NCBI GenBank assembly: GCA_948466345.1
Contig: CAOKAC010000013.1
Location: 1-37,700 of the forward strand
Direction of reading: 5' to 3'
DNA: 37,700 bases
DNA from: an uncultured Clostridia bacterium
GTDB taxonomy: Bacteria; Bacillota; Clostridia; Oscillospirales; CAG-272
Under the pieces are notes generated by a model that saw nothing but the letters and a program-made list of their open reading frames with translations, searched no databases and was not told the origin of the DNA. The translations under genes and the position numbers were made by a program. Every line of letters starts with the position of its first letter. Position 1 is the first letter of the stretch. Shown one piece after another: positions 30,022 through 37,700 of the stretch.

Positions 30022-31197
30022 ATGCTTGAAGCTGTTCAAAATTTTGTAAGCAGTACAGGTATTGCAAAGCTTTTTCAGGATGGAAACTGGAAATGCTTAA
30101 TCATGTTTGTAATCGCTGGTGTTTTAATCTATTTAGCGATTGCAAAACAGTTTGAGCCCCTTCTCCTGCTTCCTATTGCCATAGGAATGGTTCTAACAAA
30201 TCTCCCTGGAGTAACTTTGTTTCATTTGAATTTCTTTATTGAAGGAGAAATCAATTTCGGACAGATTCTTCATGACGGTGGTTTGTTGGATCTACTCTAT
30301 CTTGGTGTAAAGCTTGGAATATACCCTTCGCTTATATTTATCGGTATCGGTGCGATGACCGATTTCACCGCCCTTATATCCAACCCGAAAAGCTTTCTGA
30401 TCGGCGCAGGCGCACAGTTTGGCGTATTTGTTGCCTTCTTTCTGGCACTTGGATCCGGATTCTTTTCCCCGCAGGAAGCAGCCGCTATCGGTATTATCGG
30501 CGGTGCCGACGGTCCTACGGCAATTTTAGTAACAAAAATACTCGCACCATCCCTTCTTGGCGCTATTGCTATTGCGGCATATAGCTATATGGCACTGATT
30601 CCTATGATTCAGCCTCCCTTCATGAAACTGCTCACTACAGAGAAAGAACGCAAAATTCGTATGAGTGCACTGCGTCCTGTATCACAATTGGAAAAGATTC
30701 TGTTTCCTATTGTTGTAACTGTGGTTGTAGGTTTTATCGTTCCGGACGCTGTTCCTCTGGTAGGATGTCTCATGTTCGGAAATCTTTTAAATGTCTGTGG
30801 CGTTACAGACCGGCTTTCCAAAACAGCTCAGAATGAGTTGATTAATATTGTAACCATTTTCTTAGGACTTACGGTAGGAGCTACAGCCAGCGCCGAGAAC
30901 TTCCTAAAGGTGCAAACATTGCTGATCATTGCCTGTGGTTTGGCTGCTTTTATGGTTTCTACTATGGGCGGCCTGATCACCGCAAAGATTATGAATGTAC
31001 TTTCCGGTGGAAAGATCAATCCTCTGATTGGATCTGCCGGTGTGTCTGCCGTTCCTATGGCAGCTCGTGTATCTCAAAAGGTTGGCCAAGAGTATGATCC
31101 ATCCAACTTCCTGCTGATGCACGCTATGGGACCAAATGTTGCTGGTGTTATCGGCTCTGCCGTAGCTGCTGGAGTGTTCCTGTCTTGGAGCTGGTAA
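30022..31197 (+). CDS. oadB: sodium-pumping decarboxylase beta subunit
   Basis: A 391-residue protein with about nine hydrophobic segments. It has the conserved GADGPTAI motif (in IIGGADGPTAILVTK), whose Asp is part of the sodium site in OadB/MmdB/GcdB, and LLMHAMGPNVAGVIGSAVAAG at the end. It releases CO2 from carboxybiotin and exports Na+ across the membrane, coupling decarboxylation to ion gradient formation. The start has AAAGG 11 bases upstream. Confidence 0.95.
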   Translation: MLEAVQNFVSSTGIAKLFQDGNWKCLIMFVIAGVLIYLAIAKQFEPLLLLPIAIGMVLTNLPGVTLFHLNFFIEGEINFGQILHDGGLLDLLYLGVKLGIYPSLIFIGIGAMTDFTALISNPKSFLIGAGAQFGVFVAFFLALGSGFFSPQEAAAIGIIGGADGPTAILVTKILAPSLLGAIAIAAYSYMALIPMIQPPFMKLLTTEKERKIRMSALRPVSQLEKILFPIVVTVVVGFIVPDAVPLVGCLMFGNLLNVCGVTDRLSKTAQNELINIVTIFLGLTVGATASAENFLKVQTLLIIACGLAAFMVSTMGGLITAKIMNVLSGGKINPLIGSAGVSAVPMAARVSQKVGQEYDPSNFLLMHAMGPNVAGVIGSAVAAGVFLSWSW

Positions 31198-31233
31198 TTT
31201 CCATATATTTTAAAAAGAAAGGCTTAGCACATT

Positions 31234-32631
31234 ATGGCTAAAGTTAAAATTACTGAAACGGTGCTGCGTGACTCGCATCAGTCGCTCTTTGCCACACGTA
31301 TGCCGACCGACGAAATGCTTCCTATTCTGAGCGAACTGGACAAGGTCGGATACCACTCCCTAGAAGCTTGGGGCGGCGCTACTTTCGATTCCTGCCTCCG
31401 TTTTTTGAATGAAGATCCGTGGGAACGGCTTCGTAAAATTCGTAATGGTGCAAAAAATACCAAACTGCAAATGTTGTTCCGAGGACAAAATATCTTGGGA
31501 TATCGCCACTATTCTGATGATGTGGTAGAATACTTTGTGCAGAAATCTATCGCTAATGGTATTGATATTCTGCGTATATTTGATGCCCTTAACGATGCGC
31601 GCAACTTAAAAACCGCTATCGATGCTACAAAAAAAGAAGGTGGCCATGTACAAGCCGCCATTAGCTATACCACCAGTCCTTATCACACCAACGCTTCCTT
31701 TGCAGAGTATGCAAAACAGCTGGAAGAAATGGGTGCGGATTCAATTTGTATCAAAGATATGGCCGGGCTGCTCAAACCGTACAGCGCCTATGAACTGGTA
31801 AAAACATTGAAAGAGACTGTTTCAATTCCGATCCAGCTCCATACCCACTATACCTCTGGTCTTGCTTCTATGACCGTTTTAAAAGCGATAGAAGCCGGCG
31901 TAGATATTGTAGACACTGCTATTTCTCCGCTTGCTATGGGCACTTCTCAACCGCCCACAGAGCCTTTGGTAGCTACACTGGAAGGTACAGAATATGATAC
32001 AGGTATTGACTTGAAACAGCTGGATATCATTTGTAAGTACTTTACACCTATCCGAGAAAAATACTTGGAATCCGGACTGCTGGATCCCAAGGTCTTGAAA
32101 GTAGATGTAAACGCTCTACTCTATCAGGTTCCTGGCGGAATGCTTTCCAATCTTGTTTCCCAGCTTAAACAGGCAGGCCAGTCCGAAAAATTGGATGAAG
32201 TGCTGGCAGAAGTGCCGCGGGTACGTGAAGATGCCGGTTATCCGCCTTTGGTTACGCCCTCTTCTCAGATCGTAGGAACACAGGCAGTTTTAAATGTTAT
32301 TGGCGGTGAGCGGTATAAAATGGTTTCCAAGGAATTCAAAGGGTTGATCCGAGGCGAGTACGGTAAGTGCCCTGCCCCAATTTCTGATGCATTCCGCAAA
32401 AAAATTATTGGAAATGAAGAACCGATTACCTGCCGTCCTGCTGACAAGCTGGAACCAGAATTGGATATTTTGCGTAAAAAATGTGCGCAATATCTCGAAC
32501 AGGATGAGGATGTTTTGTCTTATGCACTGTTTGAACAGGTTGCAACCAAGTTTTTCGAGTATAGAAAAGCCAAAAAGTACGGGATCGATATGGACAATGC
32601 TGATAAAGAAGCACAAGTACACCCTGTTTAA
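31234..32631 (+). CDS. oadA: oxaloacetate decarboxylase alpha/pyruvate carboxylase B carboxyltransferase (no biotin domain)
   Basis: A 465-residue protein. It is a TIM-barrel carboxyltransferase of the HMGL-like family: TETVLRDSHQSLFATR at the N-terminus (metal-binding Asp), WGGATFDSCLRFL, LFRGQNILGYRHY, IFDALNDARN, CIKDMAGLL (biotin-carboxylating Lys region) and LHTHYTSGLASM (metal His-x-His). The C-terminal PYC_OADA part is present, but the protein ends at 465 residues, without the biotinyl domain of full-length OadA (about 590). It exchanges carboxyl between oxaloacetate/pyruvate and biotin on the separate carrier. It corresponds to the 5S subunit of Propionibacterium transcarboxylase. Confidence 0.93.
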   Translation: MAKVKITETVLRDSHQSLFATRMPTDEMLPILSELDKVGYHSLEAWGGATFDSCLRFLNEDPWERLRKIRNGAKNTKLQMLFRGQNILGYRHYSDDVVEYFVQKSIANGIDILRIFDALNDARNLKTAIDATKKEGGHVQAAISYTTSPYHTNASFAEYAKQLEEMGADSICIKDMAGLLKPYSAYELVKTLKETVSIPIQLHTHYTSGLASMTVLKAIEAGVDIVDTAISPLAMGTSQPPTEPLVATLEGTEYDTGIDLKQLDIICKYFTPIREKYLESGLLDPKVLKVDVNALLYQVPGGMLSNLVSQLKQAGQSEKLDEVLAEVPRVREDAGYPPLVTPSSQIVGTQAVLNVIGGERYKMVSKEFKGLIRGEYGKCPAPISDAFRKKIIGNEEPITCRPADKLEPELDILRKKCAQYLEQDEDVLSYALFEQVATKFFEYRKAKKYGIDMDNADKEAQVHPV

Positions 32632-32639
32632 TAGGTAAA

Positions 32640-32669
32640 GGAAAAAGCGCACAATAGTGCGCTTTTTCC
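32640..32669 (+). terminator. terminator of the decarboxylase operon
   Basis: GGAAAAAGCGCAC, loop AATA, GTGCGCTTTTTCC: a 13-bp stem with a T-run. Confidence 0.92.
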
Positions 32670-32703
32670 TTTACTAAAAACCGTCCAATTAGTGCTGCCT
32701 ATC

Positions 32704-32883
32704 TTAGTGGCAGCAGTCACTTGCGCCAAGTACAAAAGACTCGCAATCTGTACACTGGACAACTGTGGGATTCGACTCGTGCGTGCCTACCTGAATCTTA
32801 TCCAGAACGCAGTAACCACTATGAGAGTTGTTTGCGCACTGTTCAACAGAACAGGCAATGCAGTGATTTGCCTTTTTTTCCAT
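32704..32883 (-). CDS. DUF1540 cysteine-rich small protein
   Basis: A 59-residue protein, from ATG at 32883-32881 to TAA at 32706-32704. It has CIACSVEQCANN at the N-terminus, then YCVLDKIQV and CTDCESFVLG, ending DCCH. The Cys spacing fits DUF1540 proteins of Clostridia, often found with spore genes and probably metal-binding. GAGG lies 8 bases upstream of the start. It diverges from the cotF genes across a 190-bp region that presumably holds promoters for both, perhaps for sporulation sigma factors. Confidence 0.85.
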   Translation of the reverse strand: MEKKANHCIACSVEQCANNSHSGYCVLDKIQVGTHESNPTVVQCTDCESFVLGASDCCH

Positions 32884-33072
32884 TTGTCATGCCTCGGTTT
32901 CTTCAATTGGAATCAAGAATGATTCCGTAGTTATTGTATCCGCAGTATGAGAAAAAATACACCCAAACATATTTGCAAAATTTAGAAAAAAACTTTTTTA
33001 TGTGCATATTCTCATTTGGAAGGAGAAATACTGATAGTGCAATACAAAATATAAAAATCGGAGGCAATTTGT

Positions 33073-33249
33073 ATGACACCGAAAGAACTTTTATATGTAG
33101 AAGACGCCTTGGGACACGAAAAATATTTTCAAACAGCATGCAAAGAATACGCTAATCAGATTCAGGATGCACAGCTGAAAGCATGTATCGAGCAGATGGC
33201 CCAGAAACATCAGCAGATTTTCCAGAGCTTTTACAGCTTATTGGGATAA
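33073..33249 (+). CDS. small CotF-like spore coat protein
   Basis: A 58-residue protein from ATG 33073, with GGAGG 8 bases upstream. LLYVEDALGHEKYFQTACKE followed by a second helix with QMAQKHQQIFQSFYSLL is the four-helix coat F pattern, related to ferritin-like helices. It is paired with the larger cotF-type gene 23 bases downstream, as is common in Clostridia. Confidence 0.75.
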   Translation: MTPKELLYVEDALGHEKYFQTACKEYANQIQDAQLKACIEQMAQKHQQIFQSFYSLLG

Positions 33250-33272
33250 TTTGAGAAAGGAAAATTTGAAAA

Positions 33273-33518
33273 ATGGACGATAAAAATCTTATGGAAAATA
33301 TTCTTCTTTTGGAGAAAGGCGTATGCGACTTGTATATGCATGGAACATTGGAATCCTCCACTACCAATATTCATCAGGCGTTTAATACAGCACTGCATGA
33401 TTCTCTTACTATGCAGGATACTATTTACAACACAATGGCTGCAAAAGGCTGGTATCCGACCGAACAGGCCGATCAGAATAAAATTAGTGCAGTGAAGCAA
33501 AAATTTAGTGCTCAGTAA
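33273..33518 (+). CDS. spore coat protein, CotF family
   Basis: An 81-residue protein: MDDKNLMENILLLEKGVCDL, then HGTLESST, TALHDSLTMQDTIYNTM and GWYPTEQA are all conserved in short clostridial CotF proteins. It forms part of the spore coat. It is in an operon with the smaller coat gene and ends at a strong terminator. Confidence 0.92.
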   Translation: MDDKNLMENILLLEKGVCDLYMHGTLESSTTNIHQAFNTALHDSLTMQDTIYNTMAAKGWYPTEQADQNKISAVKQKFSAQ

Positions 33519-33555
33519 AAAAATGTCCCGGTTAAATTGCCGGGACATTTTTTTA
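33518..33555. terminator. bidirectional terminator between cotF and the EndoQ-UvrD gene
   Basis: AAAAAAATGTCCCGG (33518-33532), 8-base loop, CCGGGACATTTTTTT (33541-33555). Confidence 0.92.
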
Positions 33556-33567
33556 CTCAAAAGCATA

Positions 33568-36500
33568 TTAAAAAAACGAAAGCTGCACTGCAGGGCGTTC
33601 ACGTCGAGCAGCAGTTTCTTGCGCAACGGCATCAGGAAGCTCCTGCAAAAAGCAGGAAAATTCCGGACTGGAAGTTAGAATCAATTCCTCACGCGCCCGC
33701 GTCATTCCTACATAAAACAGACGTCGTTCCTCCTCCAAATCTGTCGGTCTCCCCTCAGACTCCAACGGAAGCATTCCTTCCTTCACACCAGCTATAAACA
33801 CCGCAGGGAATTCTAGTCCCTTAGAGCCATGAAGTGTCATCAACTTTACCGCTCCCGATTCCCAACTCTTGCCCGTAGCACGACTGATATCCGCGTCTTC
33901 TCCTAAAATTAGTACATTCCACAATTCTTGAAAACTTGCATGAAAAATTGCCGTATTTCTAAGAGCATCCAATGCTGGTGAAGCCCCATACTGTTCTTCC
34001 CAACGGGCAATTAGCTTCCAAGGTTTTTCCCTTTTCATCAATGGAAGCCACTCTTCTATCATCAATAGCCAAGATTTTAAAATCTCATTTTCTTTGGCAA
34101 TTTCAAATAAAGCCTGTGGATCCAATTCTTTTTGTTTATCACAAATTTTTTTAATTTCTCCAATTAAATCTTCCGGGCATTTCCACAGCAGACGGAGTGC
34201 TGTTTCTACAGAAATTCCGTCATATGGTGCCTGCAAAAATCGAAGAAAAGCGAGGGGACCTCGCACCTCATCTGCGTCCAAAAATGTATCGCGTCCGCTG
34301 ATCACGCACGGGATATCATCATGCTGCAAGCATTTTTCTATAAGCTTCAGCTGCCTATGGGTTCGGCAAAGCACAGCAATATCTGAAAAAGAACGAGTAG
34401 CACGCTCTTGATGTATATTCTGTGCTTCCAGCATATCAATCCCGCCGGTCATTCGCCCAATTTCCTTAGCAATAAAAATTCCTTCACCAAAGTCATCTTT
34501 CGCCTGGACAAGACGCACCTTGACACCTGAGGACTGATTTGGCGAAAGATGACGAGGACTGCCGGGATTTCTATCAATTACAGGTAATGTTGCATGTAAA
34601 ATCTCTGGGGTGGAGCGATAGTTTTCCAAAAGACGAATGACCTGGAGTTTGGGGCAATCATCAGACAAGCGCTTAAAGCAATTGCCGTTTGCTCCACGGA
34701 ATCCATAAATAGACTGGTCAGGATCGCCTATAACAAAAAGGCTTTTGCTTTTCAAAGTCCAATTTTGTACAAGGACATACTGTGTATCGTTGATATCCTG
34801 AAACTCGTCTACTAGTAAATAGGAAAAGCATCTTCGAGTTGAAACATCCAGCTTCAGAGTTTCTGTTAGCAGGTCATCAAAATCAAGTAAATTCTGCTGT
34901 TGCAGACGTAGGCAGTACGCTTCGTATAGCATCCTGTCCAGTCCAATAATTTCAGGATCCACGCCATTTTTTATGCGGGATACCGCCTGAAGAAAATTCC
35001 CCGCACTTCCCTTATTATCAGCGCCGTTTAGTACCTCAGCGGCAATTGTAAGCGCATCGACCCGACTGATAAGCTGCACATCACCTAATAGCTTCAAGCA
35101 TATCGCATGAAAAGTTCCTATAGTCATCCTAGCTACGACACGCTTTCCACCCAATCGTTTTTCCAGCCGCTGCCGCATTTCAGCGGCAGCCTTATTGGTA
35201 AAAGTAACTGCGGTGATCTCATCTGGATGAACGCCCAACTCTTCCACTAAATACGCAATACGAGAAACCAAAGTCTTTGTTTTTCCTGTACCGGGTCCGG
35301 CAACTACCGCTATTACCCTCTGCTTGGAAGAAACTGCTTCTTTTTGTGCAGGATTCAAGATTTCACCTTGCTTCGATGTCTGCATGAATGCAGTTACATC
35401 GGAAGACTTTTTTTGCTTACTTTGGACGTGCTGCCGGTTTCTCTTTTCCCCTGCCATTCCAGTATCGGCAAAAGATATCTGACCATTGAATTGTTCTCTC
35501 TCGGCAGGAGTCAAAAGTGAAATAGTACCATATTCACCATCAAATCCAGCTGTTCTATTCACCTGACCAATTCTCAGGCGGCGTATTCCCTCAGCCACAC
35601 AAGGTCCCGCTGCTTGTTCTACATCTTCAACGGGAGCCTCGCGCAAAATATAAAATTCCGGACCTAAGATACGCAACATTTGCTCATATAGCTCCATTGT
35701 CTTCTTACAGGAAGCTGAACCACCCTGAGAAGCGGAAATAACCTCTGGAAGAGGAACAAGACTTTCAAATGGCTTCGCTTTTGTGGGGCAAAAACGTGCG
35801 GGTCTGTCAGCCAACTCCTCCACTCGATGCTCTACACCGATGGTCAGCTTCTTTCCGCATACCGGACAACGTCCTTCATGCGCATTGGTTTCAACAGGAG
35901 TGAAGCAAATGCCGCAGTTGCGATGTCCGTCCAGATGATATTTCCCTTCCTCTGGAAAAAATTCTACTGTTCCGCCAAACCCTTTTCCTGTTCGAATTGC
36001 CTCAACTAAAGCAGAATAGGAAAGATCTGTATCCAGTAGATTGGCCTCCCGCCCCAGCTTAGCAGGAGAATGCGCATCGGAGTTGGATATCAGAGTAAGC
36101 CCATCTAGTGCGGATACACGCCAATTCATAGGAGGATCGGACGATAATCCGGTTTCCACAGCATGAATATGAGGTGCCATGTCATCAAAGCAAGCTTGTA
36201 TTGTATCGAATCCAGAAAATGCGCCAAACATGGAAAAATGGGGAGTCCAAATGTGCGCTGGAATAAACTCTGCATCCGGGCAGACGTCTAGCGTGATCTC
36301 TAACAAATCCCTGCTGTCCAGGCCCAAAATCGGCCTCCCATCAGAATGAATATTGCCTATAGCTTCCAGCTTCGTAGATAGCTCGTCTGCCGCCTCTAAA
36401 CTTGGAAGAAGAATCAAATTGTGAACCTTACGGGTTTTACCATTTCGTTTGTAAATGGAGCTGATTTCTCCTGTCACTACAAAGCGAGGTGTGTTGCTAG

Positions 36501-36726
36501 GCAAAGCTCCGGAAAGCTGCATATTATCCCGCAGCGTATATACGCCTTCCTCGGCCATAACCAGTTGTTCTTTCAACTCGGTACGCCATGCAGGATGAGT
36601 AAAATCGCCAGTCCCAATCAGTCCGATTCCCTTACGCCGAGCCCACCAATCAAGATGAGGGACATCGCAGTCTTTGCTGGTAGCACGGGAAAATCGAGAA
36701 TGAATATGTAAATCAGCAATATACAT
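33568..36726 (-). CDS. EndoQ-like PHP endonuclease fused to UvrD/PcrA-type helicase
   Basis: A 1052-residue protein. Residues 1 to about 400 resemble endonuclease Q: PHP metal motifs DLHIHSRFS (residue 4 on), GTGDFTHP, GEISSIY, AHIWTPHF and SNSDAHS. A zinc-binding segment with CGICFTP and CPVCGKK follows near residues 270-295, then GFDGEYGTI. A linker (about 405-455) leads to an SF1A helicase: ILNPAQKEAV (Q motif), AGPGTGKTKTL (Walker A, near residue 475), TFTNKAAAEMRQRL, LLVDEFQDINDTQY (motif II), IGDPDQSIYGFRGA (III), ENYRSTPEIL (IV), VKLMTLHGSKGLEFPAVF (V) and RRLFYVGMTRA (VI). EndoQ nicks DNA at deaminated bases. The fusion would join damage incision to unwinding. It ends in QLSFF, like other UvrD proteins. 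Confidence 0.92.
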   Translation of the reverse strand: MYIADLHIHSRFSRATSKDCDVPHLDWWARRKGIGLIGTGDFTHPAWRTELKEQLVMAEEGVYTLRDNMQLSGALPSNTPRFVVTGEISSIYKRNGKTRKVHNLILLPSLEAADELSTKLEAIGNIHSDGRPILGLDSRDLLEITLDVCPDAEFIPAHIWTPHFSMFGAFSGFDTIQACFDDMAPHIHAVETGLSSDPPMNWRVSALDGLTLISNSDAHSPAKLGREANLLDTDLSYSALVEAIRTGKGFGGTVEFFPEEGKYHLDGHRNCGICFTPVETNAHEGRCPVCGKKLTIGVEHRVEELADRPARFCPTKAKPFESLVPLPEVISASQGGSASCKKTMELYEQMLRILGPEFYILREAPVEDVEQAAGPCVAEGIRRLRIGQVNRTAGFDGEYGTISLLTPAEREQFNGQISFADTGMAGEKRNRQHVQSKQKKSSDVTAFMQTSKQGEILNPAQKEAVSSKQRVIAVVAGPGTGKTKTLVSRIAYLVEELGVHPDEITAVTFTNKAAAEMRQRLEKRLGGKRVVARMTIGTFHAICLKLLGDVQLISRVDALTIAAEVLNGADNKGSAGNFLQAVSRIKNGVDPEIIGLDRMLYEAYCLRLQQQNLLDFDDLLTETLKLDVSTRRCFSYLLVDEFQDINDTQYVLVQNWTLKSKSLFVIGDPDQSIYGFRGANGNCFKRLSDDCPKLQVIRLLENYRSTPEILHATLPVIDRNPGSPRHLSPNQSSGVKVRLVQAKDDFGEGIFIAKEIGRMTGGIDMLEAQNIHQERATRSFSDIAVLCRTHRQLKLIEKCLQHDDIPCVISGRDTFLDADEVRGPLAFLRFLQAPYDGISVETALRLLWKCPEDLIGEIKKICDKQKELDPQALFEIAKENEILKSWLLMIEEWLPLMKREKPWKLIARWEEQYGASPALDALRNTAIFHASFQELWNVLILGEDADISRATGKSWESGAVKLMTLHGSKGLEFPAVFIAGVKEGMLPLESEGRPTDLEEERRLFYVGMTRAREELILTSSPEFSCFLQELPDAVAQETAARRERPAVQLSFF

Positions 36727-36896
36727 AATGGCACCATCCGTCTCTTCAAAGTGGTTTCATTATAATACATTTTTTATATTACTGCAACATTTTTTGCCTT
36801 TTGCGCCGCAAGAAAGAACGCCAAAAAGCGACAATTATCTATTGAAAATTGTCGCTTTTTATCTTTTTAAACAAATATCGATTGATTATTTTATAA
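36727..36896. terminator. intergenic region with the tmk terminator (hairpin 36823-36860)
   Basis: AAAAAGCGACAATT (36823-36836) and its complement (36847-36860) form a hairpin with a minus-strand T-run, closing the tmk transcript. The remaining AT-rich part must hold the promoter of the EndoQ-UvrD gene; no clear -35 box was found. Confidence 0.8.
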
Positions 36897-37547
36897 TTAA
36901 TCAATAAAATAGCCACGAAGCTTTTGCCAAATTTCGTCAGCTACTTGCCGAAAATCGTTATTACCATTAACAATAATAACATTTTCGATTTCCCTTTGTC
37001 TGTTTATTGCTTCCAAATATTTTTCTCTTACAAGAATGAGACGTTCCCTGGTTTCAAACAATTCAGATTTAGATCGACCACTTGATATTCTTCGCATAGC
37101 TTCATCTGGATCGGTGTCAATAAATACCGTGCAAGTAGGTTTTAATAAATCGGCACAAATTGAATTCGCTTGTATGACCCAGTCCATATCCATATCTACA
37201 CTATGGTATGCATAGGAAGAAAAATAATACCGATCAGAAATTACTGTTGTACCTGCATTTATTTTTTCAAAAATGCCATCAATATTATTTAAAAGATGGT
37301 CTAACCGATCTGCAACAAACAACGCAGCTATTACTTTATTATCTGTTGTTATTCTGCCAGTCATAATTTGATGAATTATGGAACCAATAGGAGAATCTGT
37401 AGGCTCTCTGGTTTCATAATAATTTATTTTTTGGTCTCTCAATTTCTGCAATAAAAGCTGCATTTGTGTACTTTTACCACTTCCATCAATTCCTTCAAAA
37501 GCTATAAACTTCCCTGTGGAAGCATTATTTTGTATTTGTGTTTCCAT
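36897..37547 (-). CDS. tmk: thymidylate kinase
   Basis: A 216-residue protein. P-loop FIAFEGIDGSGKSTQMQLL near residue 13, the substrate motif TREPTDSPIG, the DRY motif in ISDRYYFSSYAY and the lid SGRSKSELFE are typical of dTMP kinase. It makes dTDP from dTMP for DNA synthesis. Its usual neighbours (holB and others) are absent, and it sits alone between tRNA-Leu and the EndoQ-UvrD gene. Confidence 0.95.
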   Translation of the reverse strand: METQIQNNASTGKFIAFEGIDGSGKSTQMQLLLQKLRDQKINYYETREPTDSPIGSIIHQIMTGRITTDNKVIAALFVADRLDHLLNNIDGIFEKINAGTTVISDRYYFSSYAYHSVDMDMDWVIQANSICADLLKPTCTVFIDTDPDEAMRRISSGRSKSELFETRERLILVREKYLEAINRQREIENVIIVNGNNDFRQVADEIWQKLRGYFID

Positions 37548-37570
37548 ATCGCTATACCGCTCCTTATAAC

Positions 37571-37610
37571 AAATAGGAACATTTCACCGACTAGTAAAAT
37601 GTTCCTATTT
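37571..37610 (-). terminator. terminator between tRNA-Leu and tmk
   Basis: AAATAGGAACATTT (37571-37584) and its complement (37597-37610) form a 14-bp stem, placed to end the tRNA transcript on the minus strand. Confidence 0.8.
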
Positions 37611-37618
37611 GTTTGCTT

Positions 37619-37700
37619 TGGTGCGGATAAGAGGACTTGAACCTCCACCGAGTTGCCCCGACTAGAACCTGAATCTAGCGCGTCTGCCAATTCCGCCATA
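37619..37700 (-). tRNA. tRNA-Leu (anticodon CAG), 5' end cut by the window edge
   Basis: Read on the minus strand: D-arm GCGGAATTGGCAGACGCG, anticodon stem CTAGA/TCTAG around TTCAGGT (anticodon CAG), long variable arm CGGGGCAACTCG, T-loop GTTCAAGTC, acceptor CTTATCCGC, encoded CCA (37621-37619). About five 5' bases (expected GCGGA) lie outside. Confidence 0.95.

Noticed and set aside
37502..37699. 65-residue minus-strand frame starting MAELADALDSG
   Set aside because: It is the translation of tRNA-Leu, a well-known false protein (MAELADALDSGSSRG); the DNA forms a clear tRNA.

Overview
The window looks like the chromosome of a spore-forming, strictly anaerobic member of the Clostridia, probably a gut Oscillospirales-type bacterium; the family-level placement is inference. 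Reasons: a sporulation regulator (SpoIIID), two CotF-type spore coat proteins and a DUF1540 protein; a flavin reductase-rubredoxin fusion; a biotin- and sodium-dependent decarboxylase cluster; and Firmicutes-type promoters, ribosome binding sites and terminators.

Layout. (1) 1-3841 is the 3' end of a polymorphic-toxin (Rhs/YD-repeat) locus. The C-terminal toxin domain of the Rhs protein looks like a caspase/CHAT-fold cysteine peptidase, and a membrane-anchored candidate immunity protein follows. A second, displaced toxin-immunity cassette comes next. It carries a 381-bp copy of the Rhs core and its own promoter and terminator. A 43-bp core remnant behind another promoter marks a third, lost cassette. 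(2) 3871-6892 holds a flavin reductase-rubredoxin, tRNA-Lys, a frameshifted small gene and a pyrimidine salvage operon (cdd-pdp). (3) 6976-10799 is a 3.7-kb integrated element bounded by 93-bp direct repeats. It encodes an HUH rolling-circle Rep, two small proteins, a catalytic-domain-only tyrosine recombinase and one gene on the opposite strand, plus a structured small RNA and large stem-loops. A decayed relative of the same element lies at 13044-14026. (4) Between the two copies are coaX, an ECF S component that may carry pantothenate, and a flavodoxin-like gene. (5) 14040-16824 holds a small-ORF/terminator leader, a secreted S1-type serine protease broken by a frameshift just before its catalytic serine, and a trigger-factor-like lipoprotein. 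(6) 16832-19199 is the ylxM-ffh-rpsP-khpA translation and secretion operon. (7) 19320-27425 holds ldh, spoIIID, htpG with a coupled prephenate-dehydratase-like gene, a phosphoglucomutase, a DivIVA-like gene coupled to a lone fumarase-type beta subunit, and an XRE regulator. (8) 27446-32669 is a five-gene decarboxylase operon with two different carboxyltransferases, one biotin carrier and one sodium pump. (9) 32704-37700 holds DUF1540, two cotF genes, an EndoQ-UvrD fusion, tmk and a partial tRNA-Leu.

The most unusual items are the paired Rhs caspase-like toxin/immunity cassettes; the small Rep/recombinase element, whose RNA shows compensatory base changes between its two copies; the decarboxylase cluster, whose composition suggests transcarboxylation; and the EndoQ-UvrD fusion. 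All functional calls come from reading motifs by eye, with no database search.
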